In this document: positions 1 to 6,242 of the stretch, piece by piece
Layout: every line of letters starts with the position of its first letter
Numbering within the stretch: the stretch's first letter is position 1
Source: CAZEGI01 sp964512105
GTDB lineage: Archaea; Altiarchaeota; Altiarchaeia; IMC4; CAZEGI01
Direction: 5' to 3'
NCBI GenBank assembly: GCA_964512105.1
Contig: CAZEGI010000019.1
Coordinates: 1 to 22,892, forward strand
Length of the DNA: 22,892 bases
Made by a program: the position numbers and the translations under genes
The notes under the pieces: generated by a model
What the model saw: only the letters and a program-made list of their open reading frames with translations
Told to the model about the DNA's origin: nothing
Databases searched by the model: none

Positions 1-55
1 ATACCAGAAATACACGCTGTATTCGTCACCTTTTTCTGCGTTTTGTTTGTATACT
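1..55. repeat. Left copy of an exact 55-bp direct repeat
   Basis: The first 55 bases of the window are identical to 955-1009; identity stops abruptly after this. Copy two is the 3' coding end of the minus-strand ectodomain gene at 943-1689. In the same reading frame copy one encodes the same C-terminal residues (ending in YFWY at the window edge), but a TGA lies ten codons upstream of the shared part, so copy one is only a gene fragment. It may be a real duplication flanking the transglutaminase-like gene. The exact 55-bp length, with the window starting precisely on the repeat, also fits a contig broken at a repeated k-mer in a de Bruijn assembly. Confidence 0.9.
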
Positions 56-151
56 ACCACACTGAGTTTTATTTTTCATATATTTTTAATTCATTATACT
101 ATACTATTCAGTGAACATTTTTATGCAACTCCCTAATACCTTGGTGTGTCA

Positions 152-913
152 ATGAAACTACATAAATTATTTAAAGGAATTGTCGTTTTCCTACTGTTGA
201 CTTCACTTTTAGCGTCCGTTTTTTTTACCTATAGCATCTTCAACAACCAAAACACGGTCAAATCCACCTCAGATTCATTAATTACTGGTAAAAAAACCGA
301 TAAAGAAAAAATTTCGACTTTAGCTAAGTTCGTCTCGAATATTGAAACAACAAATGTCGCATATCTAACCCTTAGCGATTATGCAAATATGGGTTTCGAT
401 AGGGCATTTTGGGCACTTTTTTATAAGAGTTTTCCAAAGAACATCATCCCACCTGATGTGGTGTTGAAATACAATTTGTCTTATACCGGACCGTGTGGAG
501 CAAAAGCAAGGCTATTTTGCTCAATGATCAAATCGGTCGGTTACTCATGTAGATTACTTTCTGTACCAGCACATACGATGGCTGAAGTAAAAATAGATGA
601 TATATGGACCCCAGTGGATCCGACATTTGGTATCTATTTTGAGAGTGGGGATGGTAGTTTAGCTTCGACAGACGTGGTTAAAAACGATACCAAACTATTT
701 TCAGAAACGGTCCTCAAATTTAATCTATCCTACCCCGTCGATAATCCGGATTGGCAGATCAAAAATTATAGGTCTAAAAATAACATAAAAGAAGAATTGG
801 CGGATACTATCCTCTACATGGAACCGTACTACCTTCTAAGTTTTCTAAGCATCTCTGCATTTTTGTTCTTCACTATCCTATATCGACATATTTTCCTAAA
901 TAGTAAACGATAG
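152..913 (+). CDS. Membrane-anchored transglutaminase-like protein
   Basis: A 253-residue protein of the transglutaminase-like (papain-fold) superfamily. Numbered from the ATG at 152, a hydrophobic N-terminal segment (about residues 8-30) is followed by an extracytoplasmic domain with the expected triad: Cys115 in GPCG, His141 in AHTMAEV and Asp156 in VDPTFG. A second hydrophobic segment (about 226-245) ends in a short basic tail, so both termini are probably inside the cell. A GTG two codons upstream (146) is an alternative start. Family members act as proteases, peptide N-glycanases or cross-linking enzymes; which applies here cannot be told, although a role on glycosylated surface proteins would suit the neighbourhood. 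It stands alone on its strand, between the two copies of the 55-bp repeat, and looks somewhat more AT-rich by eye than the glycan genes. Confidence 0.8.
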   Translation: MKLHKLFKGIVVFLLLTSLLASVFFTYSIFNNQNTVKSTSDSLITGKKTDKEKISTLAKFVSNIETTNVAYLTLSDYANMGFDRAFWALFYKSFPKNIIPPDVVLKYNLSYTGPCGAKARLFCSMIKSVGYSCRLLSVPAHTMAEVKIDDIWTPVDPTFGIYFESGDGSLASTDVVKNDTKLFSETVLKFNLSYPVDNPDWQIKNYRSKNNIKEELADTILYMEPYYLLSFLSISAFLFFTILYRHIFLNSKR

Positions 914-914
914 T

Positions 915-930
915 CTCAACACTTGTTGAG
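915..930. other. Small hairpin between convergent genes
   Basis: CTCAACA and TGTTGAG form a 7-bp perfect inverted repeat around a CT centre. It lies in the 29-bp gap between the convergent stop codons of the transglutaminase-like gene and the ectodomain gene. It could terminate or stabilise transcript ends from both sides, but no T-run follows on either strand, so a terminator role is unproven. Confidence 0.35.
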
Positions 931-942
931 GATGATGCTTTC

Positions 943-1689
943 CTACAAAAGTTCATACCAGAAATACACGCTGTATTCGTCACCTTTTTCTGCGTTTTGT
1001 TTGTATACTTTCACGAGGAATGGTTTCCTTTCGAAGTTGGTGTCAATGGTTTTGGATTCGCTGCGTTCGTAGAACAGGGTATTATCCAAGATACTCAGAA
1101 TTGTTTTTGTTGTGGTGTTTGTTGAAATGTTGTTGGTGTATTGGTATTGGTTGCTCATTTTTGTGAATGGTTTTTCTCCGAGCTCTTCGATGGAGAGGTT
1201 TGTGTGATAAATTTCACCAAGGCCGGACAGGTTGTGGGAGAGTGAGGTGTGGGTTATTGTGGTGTTTATGATTTGGAATTCGGGCAGGTTGTAGATGGCA
1301 AGGTTGGTTGCATCGAGAGTGAAATTCACGTGTTTCTGGATTTCTGTATGGGTATTCCAGGTTCTGTTTGTTGGAGTTACCTGGACCGAGAAAATCGCGG
1401 TTTCTTCGGGAAGAAGGGAAAAGTTGTGCTTTTGGGTTTTTATGTCTGATACGATTTCGTAAATGTAGTTGTTTCCCCTGAGTTCGTGGTTGCTGACTGT
1501 GAACGAAATGCTGTATGTTTTGTTGAGCTCCATCTCCTTTGGGAGCTCCCTGTGCTGGTTGAAGTAAAGCTCGTTGAACTGCTCGCGCTCGTTTATCACG
1601 CCTTTCATCCAGACTATGAATGCTATGGTCAGGATTATCCCGATGATGCACGCCCAGATAAATGCGTTGTAGAAATCGTTGTCTTCCAT
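943..1689 (-). CDS. Membrane-anchored glycoprotein ectodomain, DUF1616-like
   Basis: A 248-residue protein with one transmembrane helix (about residues 9-28) and a long outer domain. The outer part carries nine N-x-S/T sequons (NKT, NFS, NRT, NFT, NTT, NLS twice, NIS, NTT), so it is probably heavily N-glycosylated. Its central region (KTYSISFTVSNHE followed by a YIYEIVSDI strand) resembles the outer beta domain of archaeal DUF1616 proteins, as I remember that family. It is a paralogue of the divergent neighbour at 1726-2574: both have YFN near the membrane, a FTV-S-HE core and an (F/Y)HTN(M/L)SI-EL-EKPF stretch. Its last 18 or so codons form the 55-bp repeat also found at 1-55. Function unknown; a surface or envelope protein is inferred. 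Confidence 0.75.
   Translation of the reverse strand: MEDNDFYNAFIWACIIGIILTIAFIVWMKGVINEREQFNELYFNQHRELPKEMELNKTYSISFTVSNHELRGNNYIYEIVSDIKTQKHNFSLLPEETAIFSVQVTPTNRTWNTHTEIQKHVNFTLDATNLAIYNLPEFQIINTTITHTSLSHNLSGLGEIYHTNLSIEELGEKPFTKMSNQYQYTNNISTNTTTKTILSILDNTLFYERSESKTIDTNFERKPFLVKVYKQNAEKGDEYSVYFWYELL
955..1009. repeat. Right copy of the 55-bp direct repeat
   Basis: Identical to 1-55. This copy sits inside the 3' end of the minus-strand gene at 943-1689 and encodes its conserved C-terminal residues. Together with the left copy it brackets the transglutaminase-like gene. Confidence 0.9.
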
Positions 1690-1725
1690 CGTAAGATTAT
1701 AGTATAAAGGATTTTTAAACGAGAA
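1690..1725. promoter_or_regulatory. Short divergent promoter region of the paralogue pair
   Basis: Only 36 bp separate the start codons of the two divergent ectodomain genes. The gap is AT-rich and contains TATA-like sequence (TATAGTATAAA around 1699-1708 and a TTTTTAAA run around 1712-1719). Promoters for both directions must overlap here or extend into the partner's first codons, which suggests coordinated expression. Exact elements cannot be assigned by eye. Confidence 0.4.
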
Positions 1726-2574
1726 ATGCTAATGGGTAAGGGAAATATGAAAGCGGGGGATGGGGTTACAAAGGCGCTTGTGGCGATAGTGGTAGTGTGC
1801 TTGATAGGGGTTATTGGGGTACTTGGGTACATGGTTTTTAAGAAGCCAGTAAGCTACACTGCGATTTACTTCAATGCGGAGAGTGACCTTCCGGATTATC
1901 TGACGATGCTGAAGAATGTTACTGGAGCGAATGAACTTGAGGTTGGCAAGGCTTACAATGTGGTTTTTACTGTTGAGTCGCATGAAAAAACAGCAACCGA
2001 ATATGTTTATGAGGTCCGTTCTGACATTCTCTCCGAGAAAAAAACCATAACACTTTCCCCCGGTGATTCGGAGAAGGTAGCGCTCACGATAAAGCCTGCG
2101 GAAAAGGACAAGTGGACTCTGGTTTCTGAGGATAAGAAGAGGTTCGATGACAAGATCGACATAACAAAGGATTCGTGGCTTGCAGGTAAGAAGGAGTTTA
2201 TGTTCGTACTTAGGGATGGCGTTCCTGCGCTTATAGAGGAAAATTATCACCTTCCGATTTCGTTCAATGTGAGCGGGATTGGCGAGGTTTTCCATACGAA
2301 CATGAGCATAAAGGAGCTGAGGGAAAAGCCGTTCTACAAGAATTACACGACTGAGAAGGGTAGTGCTTTTGAGCTGGAAAAGGAAATGGGGGCGGTTAAA
2401 CTGTATGCCGATGCTGACAAGTTGTATTTTAGCAATGATGTGACAATACAGAAACACATATCTGAGGAAAAGGCGTTTGCGATAAGGCTGATTGAAGGTG
2501 CTGGATACGAGGTTAATGAAACAACCGGGATACAGAAGTTTCCGCAGATAAGTTTCAAGTACAGGATTAAGTAG
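1726..2574 (+). CDS. Membrane-anchored ectodomain protein, DUF1616-like paralogue
   Basis: A 282-residue protein with a short basic N-terminus, one transmembrane helix (about residues 17-38) and an outer domain of about 240 residues. It is homologous to the divergent gene at 943-1689; the clearest block is residues FHTNMSIKELREKPF, matched by YHTNLSIEELGEKPF in the partner. The KAYNVVFTVESHE stretch followed by EYVYEVRSDI is the part resembling the DUF1616 outer beta domain. It has fewer sequons than the partner (NVT, NVS, NMS, NYT, NET). In-frame ATGs at 1732 and 1747 are possible alternative starts; the last lies just before the helix. No catalytic motif is visible. A structural or binding role at the cell surface is inferred from topology only. 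Confidence 0.75.
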   Translation: MLMGKGNMKAGDGVTKALVAIVVVCLIGVIGVLGYMVFKKPVSYTAIYFNAESDLPDYLTMLKNVTGANELEVGKAYNVVFTVESHEKTATEYVYEVRSDILSEKKTITLSPGDSEKVALTIKPAEKDKWTLVSEDKKRFDDKIDITKDSWLAGKKEFMFVLRDGVPALIEENYHLPISFNVSGIGEVFHTNMSIKELREKPFYKNYTTEKGSAFELEKEMGAVKLYADADKLYFSNDVTIQKHISEEKAFAIRLIEGAGYEVNETTGIQKFPQISFKYRIK

Positions 2575-2590
2575 TTTTCTAGTTGAATTT

Positions 2591-2616
2591 ATACCTTTAA
2601 TCTGGATTAAAGGTAT
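2591..2616. promoter_or_regulatory. Palindrome 1 upstream of ATPase gene, likely operator
   Basis: ATACCTTTAATC and GATTAAAGGTAT form a perfect 12-bp inverted repeat around a TG centre. The core CTTTAATC-N2-GATTAAAG recurs in the second palindrome 11 bp downstream. It lies 60 to 85 bp upstream of the ATPase start codon. Two copies of the same dyad beside one promoter are typical of a dimeric regulator's operator. A hairpin acting on the upstream transcript's 3' end is the alternative, though the gene at 1726-2574 already stops at 2574 and no T-run follows. Confidence 0.6.
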
Positions 2617-2627
2617 TGCTATGTAAC

Positions 2628-2645
2628 CTTTAATCTTGATTAAAG
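2628..2645. promoter_or_regulatory. Palindrome 2 upstream of ATPase gene, likely operator
   Basis: CTTTAATC, a TT centre and GATTAAAG form a perfect 8-bp dyad with the same half-sites as palindrome 1. It ends directly before a TATA-like TTTTAAA (2647-2653), so a bound protein would contact the BRE/TATA region and could block or recruit the transcription machinery. Confidence 0.6.
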
Positions 2646-2646
2646 C

Positions 2647-2653
2647 TTTTAAA
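2647..2653 (+). promoter_or_regulatory. Probable TATA box of the ATPase gene
   Basis: TTTTAAA is centred about 26 bp before the ATG at 2676. That is the normal distance from an archaeal TATA box to the transcription start, so the mRNA is probably leaderless or nearly so. No ribosome-binding site is seen before the ATG. Confidence 0.45.
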
Positions 2654-2675
2654 CTCATTTCCACAATGATTATTC

Positions 2676-3965
2676 ATGGACATAGAAACATTGAAGAAGT
2701 GGAATCCATGGTGGGTTTATGGCAGCGTTCCAAGAGAGAGATCCGGAATAGTCCGAGAAGAACTAATCGATGGACTATCGCACTTAGTCAAAGCAAAAGA
2801 GATAGTTAGTATAACGGGAGTCAGAAGAGGTGGAAAGTCCACAATTTTATACCAGATGATAGATGCTTTACTGTCTGAAAAAATTCCTGCTAAGAATATA
2901 CTTTACTTCAACTTTGACGAGCCAATGTCAGAGAATGGCGTTCATGTGCTTGACATCGTTTACAATGCATTTCTTGAGCTGAACAACCCGCAGGGCAGAC
3001 AATATCTTTTCCTTGACGAAATACAGAACGTCAGAGAATGGGAACGCTGGGTCAAAACTCAGTATGACCTTAAAGGTGAAAAAGTAAAGTTCTTTGTCAC
3101 AGGATCAAACACATCTATGCTGTCCGACAGCCTCGCAAAACTCCTTACAGGGAGAATGCTCTCACAGGAAGTTTACCCGCTATCGTTCAAGGAATATTTA
3201 ATTTTCAATAGAGTCGAGCTCATGGACATAGATCTTCAAAGAGATGAGATAAAGCATTACCTTATGAAGTACCTGGAAGAGGGGGGCTTCCTAGAGGCGG
3301 TCTTGGACAAAAACAGCGAACTCAACCGCCAAAGACTCAGAGAGTACTTCAATAGCATACTATTTAGGGATATAGTTGCAACAAGGGAGATCAAAGAGGG
3401 TGCAAAACTCGGGGAACTCTCACAGTACGTTGCAACAAACATAGCAGGCATCTTTAGCTATAACAAGATATCTAAGACCATCAATTTGAACATCAACACC
3501 CTCAAGGAATACCTTTACTACCTCCAGCAGGCGTACCTCGTATTCCAGGTTAATCATTTTTCATACTCCTTGAAGGAAAGTCTTGCAATACAAAAACCCA
3601 AGAAAATGTACTTCATAGACAACGGCATGCGAAACTCAATCGCGGCGAGATTCACTCAAGACGAAGGAAAACTTGCTGAAAATGTAGTGTTCCTAGAACT
3701 AAAAAGAAGAGGTTATGAAATATACTTCTGGAAGGGAAAAAACGAAGTAGACTTTATCACCAAAGACCAGAGAAGTAATCTACAGGCAATAAACGTAACC
3801 TATGGGACAACAACAGAGGCACGGGAAAAGAAAGGTCTATCGGAATTCAAAGAAAACTTCCAAAAAAGTGACACACTACTAATAACAAGAGGTGAAGAAA
3901 AAACTGAAGAAGGAATCAAATACATCCCTCTATGGAAATGGCTCCTACAAAGCCAAGATAAATAG
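2676..3965 (+). CDS. AAA ATPase with DUF4143 (nuclease-like) C-terminus
   Basis: A 429-residue member of the archaeal/bacterial AAA_14-DUF4143 ATPase family. Walker A is GVRRGGKST (residues 48-56), Walker B is YLFLDEIQ (110-117), and a sensor-like VTGSN follows at 141-145. The middle holds a helical, winged-helix-like section (NLNINTLKEYLYYLQQAYL). The C-terminal domain has the PD-(D/E)xK-like pieces FWKGKNEVDFI (Asp359), but the following strand reads AINVTY where an ExK would be expected, so the nuclease-like fold is probably inactive. Family function is poorly known; such genes are widespread, often multicopy and often patchily distributed. Twin palindromes and a TATA box sit directly upstream. 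The next gene starts 25 bp after the stop on the same strand, but belongs to the glycosylation block. Confidence 0.9.
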   Translation: MDIETLKKWNPWWVYGSVPRERSGIVREELIDGLSHLVKAKEIVSITGVRRGGKSTILYQMIDALLSEKIPAKNILYFNFDEPMSENGVHVLDIVYNAFLELNNPQGRQYLFLDEIQNVREWERWVKTQYDLKGEKVKFFVTGSNTSMLSDSLAKLLTGRMLSQEVYPLSFKEYLIFNRVELMDIDLQRDEIKHYLMKYLEEGGFLEAVLDKNSELNRQRLREYFNSILFRDIVATREIKEGAKLGELSQYVATNIAGIFSYNKISKTINLNINTLKEYLYYLQQAYLVFQVNHFSYSLKESLAIQKPKKMYFIDNGMRNSIAARFTQDEGKLAENVVFLELKRRGYEIYFWKGKNEVDFITKDQRSNLQAINVTYGTTTEAREKKGLSEFKENFQKSDTLLITRGEEKTEEGIKYIPLWKWLLQSQDK

Positions 3966-3990
3966 TAAATTTTATCATGCTATAACTACA

Positions 3991-5619
3991 ATGCAAAAAA
4001 ATTCAAGATATCTGGTTTTGGTTGTGGGGATAGCGTTTCTGCTTAGAGTAATCCCTTACCTGCTTGGTTACCCCTATCCAATCACAAACGACGCAATGCG
4101 CGATTTCCAGCAGGTGCAGTTTCTTGAAAAAAACCACCAGATCAACTGGGGGCATCCTTATGGAAGGTTTCCTGCGTTGCATCTGGTTGTTTATGAAATT
4201 GCAGCGATGTCAAGTATACCTGCATGGTGGGTAAATCTTTTTATTCCGCAACTGGTTTCTTCGCTTGGAATTTTGTTCTTTTATTTATTTTTAATAAAAA
4301 AATTTGAAGAAAAATACGCGCTCGTTGCCTCGTTATTCCTCGCGACCTTCGGCCCGAACGTGTGGTGGGGGGTGCAGGGCGTGAGGGAAACAGTAGGATT
4401 GTTTTTGTTTCCGTTTGCGGTTTATGCGTTTGACTTGGTTACGGAAAAGTTGGATTTTTCAAGGGTTGTTGTTTTTGGTTTGGCGGGTTTTACGATTTTC
4501 TTCACGCATAACTGGACCGCACTGATGCTTTTTGTTTTATTACTTATTCTCTCTCTTACAATTTATGGAACGTTTTTGAAGAGGAGTGTAACAATCACGT
4601 TCGCTTATTCTTCCCTCATGTTCCTCAATTGGGTATTGAGGTTCCCGAAGGTTATTGGTGATTCCATCTCCAAAACCGGCATGGTGCTTTCAATATTGCC
4701 TGCGGGTGTGGTTCTCCTGATTCTTCTAATTCTAATTTATTGTAAAAAAGAAGGAATTATCCGAAAAGTAAAATCATCAAAAAAGAAAATAACCAAACTG
4801 AAATTAATCCAGCTCAAGCTCCTGGTTTTATTTGTGATTTTGTTTTTCGTACTTTACGAGGTCATGAAAAAATCCGTAGTTTTCATTTACCCGCCGCAGG
4901 AATATCTTTCGATATTTTTGCTAGGGCTGTTTTCAGTGCTTGGAATTCTGCCGCTGATGATGAAAAGAATGAGGTTCGTGGCTGCAACTCTTATTTTTGA
5001 CTTGTTTTTCGTTTTATCCGTGATTTTCGGGTTGAAGGCAGGCATTGACCCGAATTTCGACCCGATGCGGATTCTCGAGTATGTGGTTTATGCGAACGCG
5101 GTGATTGCGGCTTTTGGCTTTATCTTTATCATTGATTTTTTCAAAGAGAATAAATTGGTTTGTGGGGGGTTGTGCGTCGTGTTAGTGCTCGGGGGCATGC
5201 TTATCTATCCCCCTGTTTTTATTGTTGGTAAACAAGTGCCGGCAGATAGCATATTTTTTGACATAAGATCGTACATACGATACTTACCACCCGAGGCAAT
5301 TGATACGATGGGGTGGGGCTATACCAACAATTACAAAATTCTTTCGAACAACCCGAATTACAACGATTTGAGGGATACGATTTATCCGGTTGATGGAAAG
5401 AAAGCATTCTTGGTTTCGCAGTATGATTATGTGGTTTCGGATTCCATGGGAAAGGTGAACATCGGTTCGTTGGGTGTCGGAAGCCCTGAAAAAATCATCG
5501 AAGCATCCAAAAAAAGCAGGGTGCTTTACGCAAACGGGTGGGGAACGGTTTACGAGTGGAATGAAAATCTGACGGAAAGTGATGTTCTCGGGGATTATGT
5601 TGCTGGGCTGTTTATGTAA
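3991..5619 (+). CDS. STT3-like GT-C membrane glycosyltransferase
   Basis: A 542-residue polytopic protein with around eleven or twelve hydrophobic segments and a C-terminal soluble domain of roughly 120 residues. After the first helix comes TNDAMRDF (residues 33-40), the acidic first-loop motif of GT-C enzymes that use lipid-phosphate sugars, as in oligosaccharyltransferase STT3 and PMT/GT39 proteins. A second loop carries DPMRILEY, matching the Asp-Arg loop seen in such archaeal proteins. No WWDYG motif is present (the C-terminal part has MGWGYTNNY), so it is not a canonical STT3. The frame is open from 3892, inside the ATPase gene, but the ATG at 3991 lies directly before the first helix and is the likely start. 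It probably transfers or polymerises sugars on the outer membrane face. Confidence 0.75.
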   Translation: MQKNSRYLVLVVGIAFLLRVIPYLLGYPYPITNDAMRDFQQVQFLEKNHQINWGHPYGRFPALHLVVYEIAAMSSIPAWWVNLFIPQLVSSLGILFFYLFLIKKFEEKYALVASLFLATFGPNVWWGVQGVRETVGLFLFPFAVYAFDLVTEKLDFSRVVVFGLAGFTIFFTHNWTALMLFVLLLILSLTIYGTFLKRSVTITFAYSSLMFLNWVLRFPKVIGDSISKTGMVLSILPAGVVLLILLILIYCKKEGIIRKVKSSKKKITKLKLIQLKLLVLFVILFFVLYEVMKKSVVFIYPPQEYLSIFLLGLFSVLGILPLMMKRMRFVAATLIFDLFFVLSVIFGLKAGIDPNFDPMRILEYVVYANAVIAAFGFIFIIDFFKENKLVCGGLCVVLVLGGMLIYPPVFIVGKQVPADSIFFDIRSYIRYLPPEAIDTMGWGYTNNYKILSNNPNYNDLRDTIYPVDGKKAFLVSQYDYVVSDSMGKVNIGSLGVGSPEKIIEASKKSRVLYANGWGTVYEWNENLTESDVLGDYVAGLFM

Positions 5620-5628
5620 ATAATAAAC

Positions 5629-5862
5629 TCATTCTTTGAGGAGTCTAAAATAATCTTCCCTACTCAGTCCTGCTGACCGTAGATTGTTCAGAATTATGAA
5701 AACAGGAACATCATCGTACATCGGGATAATCACCGGTCGTTTAACACCAGGCTTAACGTAAACCAAGTGATCACCACGTTGCCTAACAAACCTAAATCCA
5801 GCAGCTTCAAAGACCTTTATCAGCCACTTATAGCTTATCGGATGAATTTTCGACAATTTCAT
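5629..5862 (-). CDS. hicA: HicA-type mRNA interferase toxin
   Basis: A 77-residue protein of the HicA family (double-stranded RNA-binding-like fold), which cleaves mRNA when freed from HicB. The family pattern is complete: an N-terminal helix region, GFRFVRQRGDHLVY with the catalytic His32, a basic VKPGVKRPVIIP strand, and a C-terminal helix (NNLRSAGLSREDYFRLL). Its ATG overlaps the HicB stop by four bases (5859-5862), so the two are translationally coupled. The antitoxin comes first, opposite to the order of many bacterial hicAB loci. It ends nine bases from the convergent GT-C gene. No damage to the reading frame is visible. Confidence 0.92.
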   Translation of the reverse strand: MKLSKIHPISYKWLIKVFEAAGFRFVRQRGDHLVYVKPGVKRPVIIPMYDDVPVFIILNNLRSAGLSREDYFRLLKE

Positions 5863-6143
5863 CCACCGGGAAGAAAGTTCAGTTCACGTCTTTCTGTAAG
5901 AATCAAGTCAGGTGGATTCCAAGCGCTGTGTTTTTTATCCACCGGCATGTAACCTGCTTCTTCAAGTATTTCATTCAGGGTACCCATACTCTTGGTTTCT
6001 TCAAGAAAGATACTAACTGCTTCAAGAAGGTTCTTTCTAGCCTTATCAACATCTTTACCACAACTTGATACATCAAGTTCCGGACAATATGAAACATACA
6101 TATCCTTCTCCTTGAAGATGAGAGATGTAAACCGTAGCCTCAT
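5859..6143 (-). CDS. hicB: HicB-type antitoxin
   Basis: A 94-residue HicB-family antitoxin. The N-terminal degraded RNase H-like fold shows the usual strand order, FTSLIFKEKDMYVSYCPELDVSSCG, followed by the helix KDVDKARKNLLEAVSIFLEE. A C-terminal tail with NPPDLILTE is like that of archaeal HicB proteins; no separate DNA-binding domain is obvious, so DNA binding may depend on oligomers or be weak. The frame is open to 6218, but the upstream codons have no HicB similarity and the ATG at 6143 is placed correctly behind a TATA box, so I choose 6143. It neutralises HicA, encoded next with a four-base overlap. The module sits behind the flippase gene with its own promoter. Confidence 0.9.
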   Translation of the reverse strand: MRLRFTSLIFKEKDMYVSYCPELDVSSCGKDVDKARKNLLEAVSIFLEETKSMGTLNEILEEAGYMPVDKKHSAWNPPDLILTERRELNFLPGG

Positions 6144-6163
6144 ATTAGAATAAAGGATATCAC

Positions 6164-6172
6164 ATATAAAAA
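6164..6172 (-). promoter_or_regulatory. Probable TATA box of hicBA
   Basis: On the minus strand TTTTTATAT is centred about 25 bp upstream of the HicB ATG at 6143. The spacing predicts a leaderless transcript, and no ribosome-binding site is seen. It gives hicBA a promoter independent of the glycan operon 99 bp upstream. Confidence 0.4.
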
Positions 6173-6242
6173 TACATCCATCTGACACGTTTACAAAATA
6201 ATACATACGATTCTGCAAGGTAGTGGTATTTAAGAAAGTGTT

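Noticed and set aside
1729..2664. Long minus-strand open frame (311 codons) opposite the plus-strand ectodomain gene
   Set aside because: Its translation has no recognisable domain and runs antisense to a gene with a clear paralogue at 943-1689; it also runs through the palindromes at 2591-2645.
3892..3990. Upstream extension of the STT3-like protein into the ATPase gene
   Set aside because: The extra 33 residues are charged and lie inside the ATPase coding sequence; the ATG at 3991 directly precedes the first helix.
4867..5700. Possibility that the STT3-like protein is a canonical oligosaccharyltransferase
   Set aside because: The C-terminal region has MGWGYTNNY rather than the WWDYG motif, so only a general GT-C assignment is supported.
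6144..6218. Upstream extension of HicB
   Set aside because: These codons span the TATA box and have no HicB similarity; the family begins at the ATG at 6143.
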